This document shows positions 1-7,479 of a stretch of DNA of 15,320 nt, piece by piece. Within the stretch, counting starts at the first letter, position 1. Each line of letters opens with the position of its first letter. Origin of the DNA: an uncultured Clostridium sp. (GTDB lineage: Bacteria > Bacillota > Clostridia > Lachnospirales > Lachnospiraceae); NCBI GenBank assembly GCA_900543885.1, contig UQTA01000077.1, positions 1 through 15,320 on the forward strand. Reading direction: 5' to 3'. The notes beneath the pieces were generated by a model. It was given only the letters and a program-made list of their open reading frames with translations, was not told the origin of the DNA and searched no databases. The translations under genes were made by a program, and so were the position numbers.

Positions 1-3000
1 AACATGATGTGCTGAGACTCGCGGATTGCCTTTTTAAAGATATCACCAGACTCACGAATTTCTGCTGCTGTCTTGTTGCGAACAACCTTAACAATAGCCT
101 CTGCGCCTGCGCGTTCAAATGCCTTTGCACTGTCATATTCACAGTTTGTTCCTGGGAATACTGGAATAAATACCTTTGGCTTTGCAACCTTATTCTTGCA
201 TACATAAATTGAATCTGCCTTGTAGATACCTGTATCAACCTTTGGCTGTGTCTTTCCAGATACAGACGGGAATACCTTCTCAAGAGTAGACTTCCAACTC
301 TTTACAGCCTCATCCATGGAAATTACAATTTCACCATAAGTGAAGGTTGGCTCTGCACTTACTTCACCAATAACCTCACATGGAACCTCTAAATCTGCGA
401 TGCATTCTGCCGGAACTTCTGCGAGAATATTTCCGTATAATGGAGCAAAAAGGAGATTCTTATCAAGCTGTGCATTGATAACTGCACCAAGGCCATTACC
501 AAATGCCATCTTGCTTACTGCCTCTGCGATACCGCCTGCGCCAATTGCATAGGAGGATACGATCTGACCATTACGAACAGCCTCGTGAATCTGACCGTAC
601 AGTTTCTTCACCTGCTCATAGTTCGGAAGGTCATATTCATCCTTCTCAATAGCAAACAGAACAAGTTTATTTCCTGCCTTCTTAAATTCTGGTGTTACAA
701 CATCATTTTCAGATGCCACATCAACTGCAAAGGAAACAAGTGTTGGCGGTACATTTAACTCATCAAAACTTCCTGACATGGAATCCTTTCCACCAATTGA
801 CGGAAGACCAAATCCCATCTGTGCTGCATATGCACCAAGCAATGAAGCAAACGGAAGTCCCCATGTATGAGAATCCTCTGTCATTCTGCGGAAGTACTCC
901 TGGAATGTCATACGAATCTTACTGTAGTCACCACCAGCTGCCGTAATTTTAGCAATAGACTCTGTTACGGCATAAACAGCACCATGATATGGACTCCATG
1001 AGGACAGGTATGGATTAAAACCATAACTCATCATGGTAACAGCATCAGTATTTCCCTTTGCTACAGGAACCTTTGCTACCATTGTCTGAACCTCAGTCAG
1101 CTGATTCTTTCCACCATACGGCATTACAACGCTTCCTGCACCGATGGAGCTGTCGAACATCTCAACAAGACCCTTCTGTGAGCAAACATTTAAATCAGCA
1201 AGCATAGAAAGCCATTTTTCCTTTACATCAGTAACTTCCTTTGATGCGAAGAAGCTTTCTTCCTTCTTTGGCATACTTACAGTAACATCTGTCTCCTGAT
1301 GAGCTCCGTTTGTATCAAGGAATGCACGGCTGATATTAACAATTTCTTTTCCTCTCCAGCGAAGAACAAGTCTAGGATCCTCACTCACAACTGCAACCTT
1401 TGTTGCCTCCAGATTCTCCTCAGCTGCATAAGCTAAAAACTGGTCTGCATCCTTTGGATCTACTACAACTGCCATACGCTCCTGAGACTCAGAAATAGCG
1501 ATCTCAGTACCGTCAAGACCTGCATATTTCTTCGGCACCTTGTCTAAGTCGATCTGAAGACCGGCTGCCAGTTCACCGATGGCAACTGATACACCGCCTG
1601 CACCAAAGTCATTGCACTTCTTAATAATAGAACTTACTTCCGGACGGCGGAACATTCTCTGGATCTTACGCTCTGTAGGCGCATTTCCCTTCTGAACCTC
1701 TGCGCCGCATACTTCAATGGAAGCTGTGGTATGTACCTTGGAAGAACCGGTAGCACCGCCAATACCGTCACGGCCGGTACGTCCGCCTAAAAGGATAATG
1801 ATATCCCCCGGATCAGAAGTTAAACGCTTTACATATTTTCTTGGAGCAGCTCCCATAACAGCACCAATCTCCATTCTCTTGGCTACATATCCCGGATGGT
1901 ACAATTCCTTTACATAACCAGTTGCCAGACCGATCTGGTTGCCGTAGGAGGAATATCCTGCAGCTGCACTGGTAACGATCTTTCTCTGAGGCAGTTTGCC
2001 CTTTAAGGTTTCATTTAATGGTTTTGTAGGATCTGCTGCACCAGTCACACGCATTGCCTGATATACATAAGTACGGCCGGATAACGGGTCACGGATAGCA
2101 CCGCCTAAGCAGGTAGCCGCGCCGCCGAAAGGTTCGATCTCCGTTGGGTGATTGTGGGTCTCATTTTTAAAGTTTACAAGCCACTCTTCTGTCTTTCCGT
2201 CGATCTCCACAGGGACTACGATACTGCAGGCATTGATCTCGTCAGACTCTTCCTGATCCTCTAACTTGCCTTCACTGCGCAGCTTCTTCATAGCCATAAG
2301 AGCCAGGTCCATCAGACACACATATTTATCTTTGCGGTCTTTATAGATCTCGGCACGGTCAGCCAGATATTTCTTATAAGTATCTTCGATGGGCTTTTTG
2401 TATTCGCCTTCTGTGAAAGTCACATTTTTAAGTTCTGTGGAGAAAGTAGTATGACGGCAATGGTCAGACCAGTAGGTATCCAGAACACGGATCTCTGTTA
2501 CTGTTGGGTCACGGTGCTCTTCTCCTGCATAATACTGCTGTATATATAGGAAGTCTTTGAATGTCATTGCAAGATTTAAAGTATTATATAATGCCTTTAA
2601 CTCTTCTTCAGAAGCTTTTGCAAACCCTTCAAAACTCTTAATATCTTCCGGAATATCAAATTCTGTTACCAGCGTCTTTGGCTTGTCTTCCTCTGCCTGA
2701 CGGCTGTCTACCGGATTGATGCAGAAATGACGGATCGCTTCTTCCTGAGCCAGAGTCAGCGGTGCTGTGATCACATAGGTAGTTGCTGTGCGGATCACCG
2801 GCTCCTCATCTTCTTTTAAAAGTTTAACACACTGCATGGCAGAATCGGCTCTCTGGTCAAACTGCCCCGGCAGATACTCAACAGAGAACACCAGATCTCC
2901 CGGATTCTTTGGAAATTCTTCCTCATAGACTTCATCTACAGGCGGCTCTGAGAAAATGGTTCCCAGTGCCTTCTTATAGGTATCTTCTGAAAGATTTTCA

Positions 3001-3134
3001 ATATCATAACGAATCAGTACCCGTACACTCTTCACTCCGGTAATGCCAAGATAATTTTCCAGTTCTTCTCTCAGCTCTCCTGCTTTTACTGCATAATCAG
3101 GCTTTTTCTCTACAAAAATTCGTCTTACGCTCAT
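1..3134 (-). CDS. purL: Phosphoribosylformylglycinamidine synthase, single-chain form (3' end off window)
   Basis: This is the ATP- and glutamine-dependent enzyme of de novo purine synthesis that converts FGAR to FGAM in the cytoplasm. The start is the ATG at 3134-3132, with AGGAGG at 3146-3141 six bases upstream. About 1044 codons are visible; the single-chain family is roughly 1250 residues. The order is a PurS-like N-terminal domain (about residues 1-90), the signature DTYWSDHCRHTTF (about 219-231), the nucleotide loop GGRTGRDGIGG (about 449-459), NDFGAGGVSVA (about 508), SIGGKDSMSG (about 780), then the start of the class I glutamine amidotransferase domain (KVFIPVFPGTNCEYDSAKAF, about 987). 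The frame is still open at base 3 (ESQHIM), so the catalytic Cys, His and Glu of the glutaminase lie beyond the left edge. No frameshift was seen in the stretches translated. It stands alone as a leftward unit here, without other pur genes in view. Confidence 0.97.
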   Translation of the reverse strand, partial: MSVRRIFVEKKPDYAVKAGELREELENYLGITGVKSVRVLIRYDIENLSEDTYKKALGTIFSEPPVDEVYEEEFPKNPGDLVFSVEYLPGQFDQRADSAMQCVKLLKEDEEPVIRTATTYVITAPLTLAQEEAIRHFCINPVDSRQAEEDKPKTLVTEFDIPEDIKSFEGFAKASEEELKALYNTLNLAMTFKDFLYIQQYYAGEEHRDPTVTEIRVLDTYWSDHCRHTTFSTELKNVTFTEGEYKKPIEDTYKKYLADRAEIYKDRKDKYVCLMDLALMAMKKLRSEGKLEDQEESDEINACSIVVPVEIDGKTEEWLVNFKNETHNHPTEIEPFGGAATCLGGAIRDPLSGRTYVYQAMRVTGAADPTKPLNETLKGKLPQRKIVTSAAAGYSSYGNQIGLATGYVKELYHPGYVAKRMEIGAVMGAAPRKYVKRLTSDPGDIIILLGGRTGRDGIGGATGSSKVHTTASIEVCGAEVQKGNAPTERKIQRMFRRPEVSSIIKKCNDFGAGGVSVAIGELAAGLQIDLDKVPKKYAGLDGTEIAISESQERMAVVVDPKDADQFLAYAAEENLEATKVAVVSEDPRLVLRWRGKEIVNISRAFLDTNGAHQETDVTVSMPKKEESFFASKEVTDVKEKWLSMLADLNVCSQKGLVEMFDSSIGAGSVVMPYGGKNQLTEVQTMVAKVPVAKGNTDAVTMMSYGFNPYLSSWSPYHGAVYAVTESIAKITAAGGDYSKIRMTFQEYFRRMTEDSHTWGLPFASLLGAYAAQMGFGLPSIGGKDSMSGSFDELNVPPTLVSFAVDVASENDVVTPEFKKAGNKLVLFAIEKDEYDLPNYEQVKKLYGQIHEAVRNGQIVSSYAIGAGGIAEAVSKMAFGNGLGAVINAQLDKNLLFAPLYGNILAEVPAECIADLEVPCEVIGEVSAEPTFTYGEIVISMDEAVKSWKSTLEKVFPSVSGKTQPKVDTGIYKADSIYVCKNKVAKPKVFIPVFPGTNCEYDSAKAFERAGAEAIVKVVRNKTAAEIRESGDIFKKAIRESQHIM

Positions 3135-3217
3135 TACAGACCTCCTGTGTTTCATAGCTCATAGCTTCATTACGTGCCGGAATGCTGCTTCCTATTCCCG
3201 GCTGCCTGTTTCACTTT

Positions 3218-3254
3218 TGTTTCTATCATAGCACACGTTATATAAATTAGTAAA
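3218..3254 (-). promoter_or_regulatory. purL promoter
   Basis: Reading leftward, TTTACT (3254-3249) and TATGAT (3230-3225) are 18 bases apart, and a TG dinucleotide one base before the -10 makes it an extended -10 element. The predicted transcript starts near 3218 and has a leader of about 84 nt. I saw no convincing purine riboswitch or PurR box in this short leader, only a tandem GCTATGA repeat before the ribosome site. Confidence 0.6.
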
Positions 3255-3310
3255 ATTAATATATTTAATTATTCTTATATATAACACTTATAAGTATTCT
3301 GTAGACTTTT

Positions 3311-3336
3311 TACCATAACTTTTAAAAGTTCTGGTA
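3311..3336. promoter_or_regulatory. Imperfect 26-bp palindrome, candidate operator upstream of the DUF1846 gene
   Basis: The core AACTTTTAAAAGTT (3317-3330) is a perfect 14-bp palindrome. After one mismatched pair it is extended by TACCA (3311-3315) and TGGTA (3332-3336), so 12 of 13 base pairs are symmetric. It is centred about 43 bases before the predicted start of the rightward transcript and ends 15 bases before the extended -10. It is not followed by a T run on either strand, which argues against a terminator. The binding protein is unknown. Confidence 0.5.
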
Positions 3337-3351
3337 TGGCATATAAAATTA

Positions 3352-3367
3352 TGATATACTAAAGGAA
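3352..3367 (+). promoter_or_regulatory. Extended -10 promoter of the DUF1846 gene
   Basis: TGA followed by TATACT (3355-3360) is an extended -10 element; no good -35 hexamer sits 16-18 bases upstream. The poor -35 together with the palindrome just upstream would fit an activator-dependent promoter, but that is inference. Predicted start near 3367. Confidence 0.5.
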
Positions 3368-3421
3368 ATGCGCAAATGTACGTGTTTAAATAAGAGAAAT
3401 CATAGCAGGAGATACAAGAAC

Positions 3422-4900
3422 ATGAAAATCGGATTCGACAACAACAAATACCTTTCCATGCAGTCAGAGCACATAAAAGAGCGGATCGGACAGTTCGGTG
3501 ACAAACTGTATCTGGAATTTGGCGGTAAACTTTTTGATGATTACCATGCATCCAGGGTCCTTCCGGGATTTGCACCAGACAGCAAACTGCGTATGCTGCT
3601 GCAGCTTGCTGATCAGGCTGAAGTAGTCATTGTTATCAGCGCGGCTGATATTGAAAAAAGCAAAGTACGCCACGATCTGGGCATCACCTACGATGTAGAT
3701 GTGCTCCGTCTGATCCAGGAATTCCAGGGAAAAGGTCTTTATGTAGGAAGTGTAGTCATTACCCAGTACAGCGGACAGAGCGGCGCCGACCAGTTTAAGA
3801 TGAAGTTAGAGCATATGGGCATCCGTGTATACCGCCACTACTGCATCGAAGGATACCCAAGCAATATCCCTCTGATCGTAAGTGATGACGGTTACGGTAA
3901 AAATGACTATATCGAAACTTCCAGACCATTAGTTGTCATCACAGCTCCTGGACCAGGAAGCGGTAAAATGGCTACCTGCTTATCCCAGCTTTACCACGAA
4001 AACAAGCGGGGAATCAAAGCCGGATATGCAAAGTTTGAGACTTTCCCAATCTGGAACCTTCCATTAAAGCATCCGGTAAACCTGGCTTACGAAGCTGCTA
4101 CTGCCGACTTAAATGATGTTAATATGATCGATCCTTTCCATCTGGAAGCTTATGGAAAGACTACTGTCAACTATAACCGCGATGTAGATATCTTCCCGGT
4201 ATTAAATGCTATTTTTGAAGGTATCTATGGATCCAGTCCTTACAAATCTCCTACTGACATGGGTGTCAATATGGCAGGTTTCTGTATCTGCGATGACGAA
4301 GTATGCTGTGAGGCTTCCAAACAGGAGATCATTCGCCGCTACTATCAGGCATTAAACCGCCTTGCAAAAGAAGATGACAATTCTGATGAAGTTTATAAGT
4401 TAAAACTGTTAATGAACCAGGCAAAGATCACTCCTGAAACAAGACATGTTGTAGGACCTTGTTTAAAGCGCGCAGAAGAACTTTCATGCCCTGTTGCTGC
4501 TATGGAATTAGATGATGGACGGATCGTTACAGGAAAGACCAGCGACCTGTTAGGCGCTTCTGCTGCTGTTTTGTTAAATGCCATCAAAGCTTTAGGCGAT
4601 ATCCCGGATGATGTACATCTGATCGCACCTTCTGCCATTGAACCGATCCAGGTATTAAAGACCGGCTATCTTGGAAGCAAGAACCCGCGCCTTCACACTG
4701 ATGAGGTTCTTATTGCACTGTCTATGAGCGCTGCTACAGATGAGACTGCAAAGAAAGCACTTGCTCAGCTGCCAAAACTGCGGGGCTGCCAGGTACACAC
4801 CTCTGTCATGCTCTCTAATGTAGATATCAAGACCTTTAAGAAACTGGGTGTTCAGCTGACCAGCGAACCGGTTTACGAACATAAAAAGCTGTATCATTAA
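3422..4900 (+). CDS. DUF1846 (UPF0371) family protein
   Basis: The 492-residue product matches the DUF1846/UPF0371 family in length and sequence, for example the N-terminus MKIGFDNNKYLSMQSEHI and HASRVLPGF. The biochemical role of the family is not settled. A P-loop-like stretch, GPGSGKMAT (about residues 177-185), follows a hydrophobic strand and suggests nucleotide or phosphate binding. The rest has mixed alpha/beta character and many conserved Cys/Asp clusters such as CICDDEVCCEA. There is no signal peptide or membrane segment, so it is probably cytoplasmic. I chose the ATG at 3422 because AGGAG (3407-3411) lies ten bases before it. The in-frame ATG at 3368 would fall right at the predicted transcript start and adds 18 basic, non-conserved residues. 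It is a single-gene unit closed by the terminator at 4913-4982. Confidence 0.9.
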   Translation: MKIGFDNNKYLSMQSEHIKERIGQFGDKLYLEFGGKLFDDYHASRVLPGFAPDSKLRMLLQLADQAEVVIVISAADIEKSKVRHDLGITYDVDVLRLIQEFQGKGLYVGSVVITQYSGQSGADQFKMKLEHMGIRVYRHYCIEGYPSNIPLIVSDDGYGKNDYIETSRPLVVITAPGPGSGKMATCLSQLYHENKRGIKAGYAKFETFPIWNLPLKHPVNLAYEAATADLNDVNMIDPFHLEAYGKTTVNYNRDVDIFPVLNAIFEGIYGSSPYKSPTDMGVNMAGFCICDDEVCCEASKQEIIRRYYQALNRLAKEDDNSDEVYKLKLLMNQAKITPETRHVVGPCLKRAEELSCPVAAMELDDGRIVTGKTSDLLGASAAVLLNAIKALGDIPDDVHLIAPSAIEPIQVLKTGYLGSKNPRLHTDEVLIALSMSAATDETAKKALAQLPKLRGCQVHTSVMLSNVDIKTFKKLGVQLTSEPVYEHKKLYH

Positions 4901-4912
4901 TTATGAATTAAA

Positions 4913-4982
4913 GGGGGCTGTTACAAAATGCGGCAGCGATTTTCTGCTATTATTTTGCAACAGCCCCTGATTTTCTTTTTTA
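4913..4982 (+). terminator. Rho-independent terminator after the DUF1846 gene
   Basis: The arms at 4914-4929 and 4952-4967 pair over 15 of 16 positions (GGGGCTGTT outermost). They enclose a 22-base loop that can form its own small hairpin, and are followed by the T-rich tract ending at 4982. The stop codon is 13 bases upstream. Confidence 0.88.
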
Positions 4983-5075
4983 TTCTGCTTCTATCTCTAT
5001 CTAATCTAATGAATTACATAGCAGTTATCCCACTATAAACAAACAGAAAAGCCGATTACAGATATGGAAAAACAG

Positions 5076-5110
5076 TTGACACTCCCCACATTTGTGGTAT
5101 CATGTTAGTT
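5076..5110 (+). promoter_or_regulatory. feoA-operon promoter
   Basis: TTGACA (5076-5081) and TATCAT (5098-5103) are 16 bases apart, and TG at 5095-5096 gives an extended -10. The consensus -35 and extended -10 suggest a strong core promoter that would need a repressor if controlled. Two inverted repeats overlap it and are listed separately. The start is expected near 5110, giving a leader of about 35 nt. Confidence 0.7.
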
Positions 5111-5119
5111 GTGTCTAAC
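5086..5119. promoter_or_regulatory. Two inverted repeats over the feoA promoter, candidate repressor sites
   Basis: CCACA-tt-TGTGG (5086-5097) lies in the spacer between -35 and -10. GTTAG-(6)-CTAAC (5104-5119) lies over the predicted transcription start. Both positions are typical of repressor operators. The TTAG/CTAA half-sites recall DtxR-family boxes, which would suit an iron-linked gene, but the match is short and the spacing is not the classic one, so the regulator is unassigned. Confidence 0.35.
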
Positions 5120-5145
5120 TTCTATTTTTCAGGAGGTAAACAACG

Positions 5146-5364
5146 ATGCCATTAATTTTTGCTGAAAAAAATAAAGAATACACGATCCAGAAAATCTGCG
5201 GTGATGAAGGGCAAAGACATTACCTGGAATCTTTAGGATTTGTAGAACAGGAAACAGTGCATATTGTATCTGTTTTTTTTGGTTGTTACATTGTCCTTGT
5301 AAAGGACAGTAAGATCGGTATCAGCGCAGAACTGGCCAGAGCCATTATCGTCTATTCCGAATAA
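5146..5364 (+). CDS. feoA: Stand-alone FeoA-domain protein
   Basis: The 72-residue protein has the FeoA (SH3-like beta-barrel) pattern: an N-terminal strand (YTIQKICG), the central LESLGFVEQETVHIVS (about residues 28-43), a glycine turn, then YIVLVKDSKIGISAELARAI (about 48-67). FeoA proteins work at the cytoplasmic face with the ferrous iron transporter FeoB; single-domain forms also occur as metal-responsive accessories. The start is supported by AGGAGG (5131-5136), nine bases before the ATG. No feoB follows. Instead a GGDEF/EAL gene begins 24 bases after the stop with no terminator between, so the two are very probably cotranscribed. A run of eight T (5273-5280) lies inside the gene. The family call is good, but a role in iron uptake is not shown by the context. 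Confidence 0.83.
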   Translation: MPLIFAEKNKEYTIQKICGDEGQRHYLESLGFVEQETVHIVSVFFGCYIVLVKDSKIGISAELARAIIVYSE

Positions 5365-5388
5365 TCTGTATCTGTTAAGGAGAATATC

Positions 5389-7377
5389 ATGAAAAAGAAT
5401 AAAAGTGTCTTATATCTGTGTGAAGGTATCCTTTGTCTGATGATGACCACCCTGTTTTTCTGTCTGTATCTTTCAAAACCTCTTCGCGAGTTCACAGAAC
5501 ACTCTAAAGATACCCATCATCCCTTCCTTATTGTCCTGGGGCTGATCAGTCTTTGTATCGTATTGGCGCTGATCCAGCACGAACTTCTGTCACGCCTGGT
5601 AAAAAATGCTTTCAGTGATGTCACAGGAATCCACAACAAAAAATCCCTTGAGAAAAAGATCCAGGAACTGAACAACCGAAACAGCACCTTTGATATTGGT
5701 GTGATGATGTTTGATCTAAATGGTTTAAAGCATGTAAATGATACCTTTGGTCATGAAAAGGGAGATGAATTCATCCAGTCTTTTGCCTACTGTCTCACCC
5801 GCATTTTAGATGAACACTGCTTTTTAGCACGCTATGGCGGTGACGAATTTGTTATTATTAAAGAACATACAGCTCCAGATGACCTAAAGCAGATGGATAC
5901 GCGGTTAAATCATCTGGTGCAGGAATACAATACCCGATCTTCTCTTCCTTTAAGCTATGCCGTGGGATATGAAGTCAGTTATCGGAATCATTACTTTATG
6001 ATCAATGACCTGATACAGGCGGCAGACAAAAACATGTACCAGGATAAGTTTTATAAAAAAACGGATGCTATTAAAGGGGAACTGCCTGCTTTCTCCCGTC
6101 CTTCTTCTGTGATTCCTACCGTTTCCAGTGACATTCTGGCAGAAAAGATCTGTCAGTTCCAGTCTAATGCAAAAAATATCCACCCCATTGCTTTGGTTTC
6201 TACGGATATTGAAAATTTTCATTATATTAACGATAAATATGGTTATCCTCTTGGAAATGAGATCCTGAATATTTTATATGAAGAACTGGCTTCCAGCTCC
6301 TTTTCCCTGTTTACCATACGTTTCTTTTCCGATGTATTTATCACCATCGCAGATATGAAGGAAGCTACACCAAAAGAGCTTTCAGAACAGGTGCAGGCTT
6401 TAGACCATAAGATCTGCAGCCGTATCCGTGATACTTACCAGGTTAGCTTTTTCCGCACCAATTCCGGCATCTGTCTGATGCAGGATGAAGCGCAGACCCC
6501 TGAAGCAGTTATATCCTGCTCCAACATAGCCAGGCGCATGGCAAAGAAAATGATCTCCCACACATGCATTTATTCCGATGAGATCGATCACCAGGAAAAA
6601 ATGCAGGCAGAGATTCTTCACTCTTTCCACCAGGCTCTGAATGATCAGGAATTTCAGATTTATTTTCAGCCAAAGGTTCAGTCTGCAACAGGACAGATCA
6701 CCAGCGCAGAAGCTTTGGTACGCTGGATACGTGGCGGCAAACTTTTATGGACACCTGACGTCTATATCCCGCTTTTTGAGCAAAATGGTTTTATCATTGA
6801 TCTGGATTACTATATTTATGAAAAGACTTTTTCCTGGATCCAGAACCTTTCTGTGCCCCTTCCAGAAGGTTTTCGCTTTTCTCTGAATGTTTCACCCCTT
6901 CATTTTGAACAGCCTCAGGTATTTATCCAGAAAGTCTGGGAACTGATCAATGCTTACCACATACCGCCTTCTCTTCTTACATTTGAGATCACGGAATCAG
7001 CCTACGTAAACAACCAGGAAGCTGTCAATCAGGTGATCCGCAGCTTTAAGCAGCACCAGATCTATATCTCCATGGATGATTTCGGTTCTGGGTACTCTTC
7101 TTTAAATACGTTAAAAAACCTGTTGTTTGATGAAGTAAAGATTGATCGGAAGTTTTTAGGGGATTCACTGACAGAAAATGCCCGGATTGTATTGCAGGAG
7201 ATCTTTCATATGCTGAAGCGGATGAATAAACTGATCGTATGTGAAGGAGTAGAAACACCGGAAATCGCAGATTTTCTGAAAGAAGAAGGCTGTTCTGAAA
7301 TACAGGGATTTCTGTACTACCGGCCTATGTGCTGTGAAGAATTTGAAAAACTGATGCATGAAAAATTCGCAGCGTGA
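5389..7377 (+). CDS. Membrane-anchored GGDEF / degenerate GGDEF / EAL cyclic-di-GMP protein
   Basis: This 662-residue protein makes and/or degrades the second messenger c-di-GMP at the membrane. Two hydrophobic helices (about residues 7-28 and 44-63) flank a short outside loop too small for a classic sensor domain. A first GGDEF domain (about 75-225) has an intact GGDEF at 150-154, but no RxxD inhibitory site is seen just upstream. A second GGDEF-like domain (about 262-400) has FSDVF (313-317) in place of the active-site motif and is probably non-catalytic. The EAL domain (about 405-660) keeps its catalytic set: EAL at 441-443, N500, E533, D563-D564 in DDFGSGYSS, K584 in KIDR, E619 and Q639. 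Phosphodiesterase activity is therefore likely; cyclase activity is possible. AAGGAG (5377-5382) lies six bases before the ATG. It is the second gene of the feoA operon. Confidence 0.93.
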   Translation: MKKNKSVLYLCEGILCLMMTTLFFCLYLSKPLREFTEHSKDTHHPFLIVLGLISLCIVLALIQHELLSRLVKNAFSDVTGIHNKKSLEKKIQELNNRNSTFDIGVMMFDLNGLKHVNDTFGHEKGDEFIQSFAYCLTRILDEHCFLARYGGDEFVIIKEHTAPDDLKQMDTRLNHLVQEYNTRSSLPLSYAVGYEVSYRNHYFMINDLIQAADKNMYQDKFYKKTDAIKGELPAFSRPSSVIPTVSSDILAEKICQFQSNAKNIHPIALVSTDIENFHYINDKYGYPLGNEILNILYEELASSSFSLFTIRFFSDVFITIADMKEATPKELSEQVQALDHKICSRIRDTYQVSFFRTNSGICLMQDEAQTPEAVISCSNIARRMAKKMISHTCIYSDEIDHQEKMQAEILHSFHQALNDQEFQIYFQPKVQSATGQITSAEALVRWIRGGKLLWTPDVYIPLFEQNGFIIDLDYYIYEKTFSWIQNLSVPLPEGFRFSLNVSPLHFEQPQVFIQKVWELINAYHIPPSLLTFEITESAYVNNQEAVNQVIRSFKQHQIYISMDDFGSGYSSLNTLKNLLFDEVKIDRKFLGDSLTENARIVLQEIFHMLKRMNKLIVCEGVETPEIADFLKEEGCSEIQGFLYYRPMCCEEFEKLMHEKFAA

Positions 7378-7400
7378 AAATTTTCATCATAACTAATATG

Positions 7401-7431
7401 AGAGGCTGTATTTTTCAACAGCCTCTTTCTT
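7401..7431 (+). terminator. Terminator of the feoA-GGDEF/EAL operon
   Basis: AGAGGCTGT (7401-7409) and ACAGCCTCT (7418-7426) form a perfect nine-pair stem with an eight-base loop, followed by TTCTT. The T tract is weak but correctly placed, 24 bases after the stop. Read leftward the stem has no T run, so the converging phosphofructokinase gene has no clear terminator of its own here. Confidence 0.72.
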
Positions 7432-7479
7432 CCATGTATATCTGGAATATGCACCAGCACATCCTCAGATCTTATTCTC

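Noticed and set aside
3135..3217. Purine riboswitch in the purL leader
   Set aside because: The leader is only about 84 nt and shows neither the conserved purine aptamer core nor an expression-platform hairpin.
3368..3421. Eighteen-codon N-terminal extension of the DUF1846 gene from an upstream ATG
   Set aside because: It begins at the predicted transcript start with no ribosome site, is rich in Lys/Arg/Cys unlike the family, and the ATG at 3422 has AGGAG and a family-typical N-terminus.
7375..7386. Perfect palindrome TGAAAATTTTCA at the end of the GGDEF/EAL gene as an operator
   Set aside because: It is short, A/T-rich, overlaps the stop codon and is far from any promoter; chance is a sufficient explanation.
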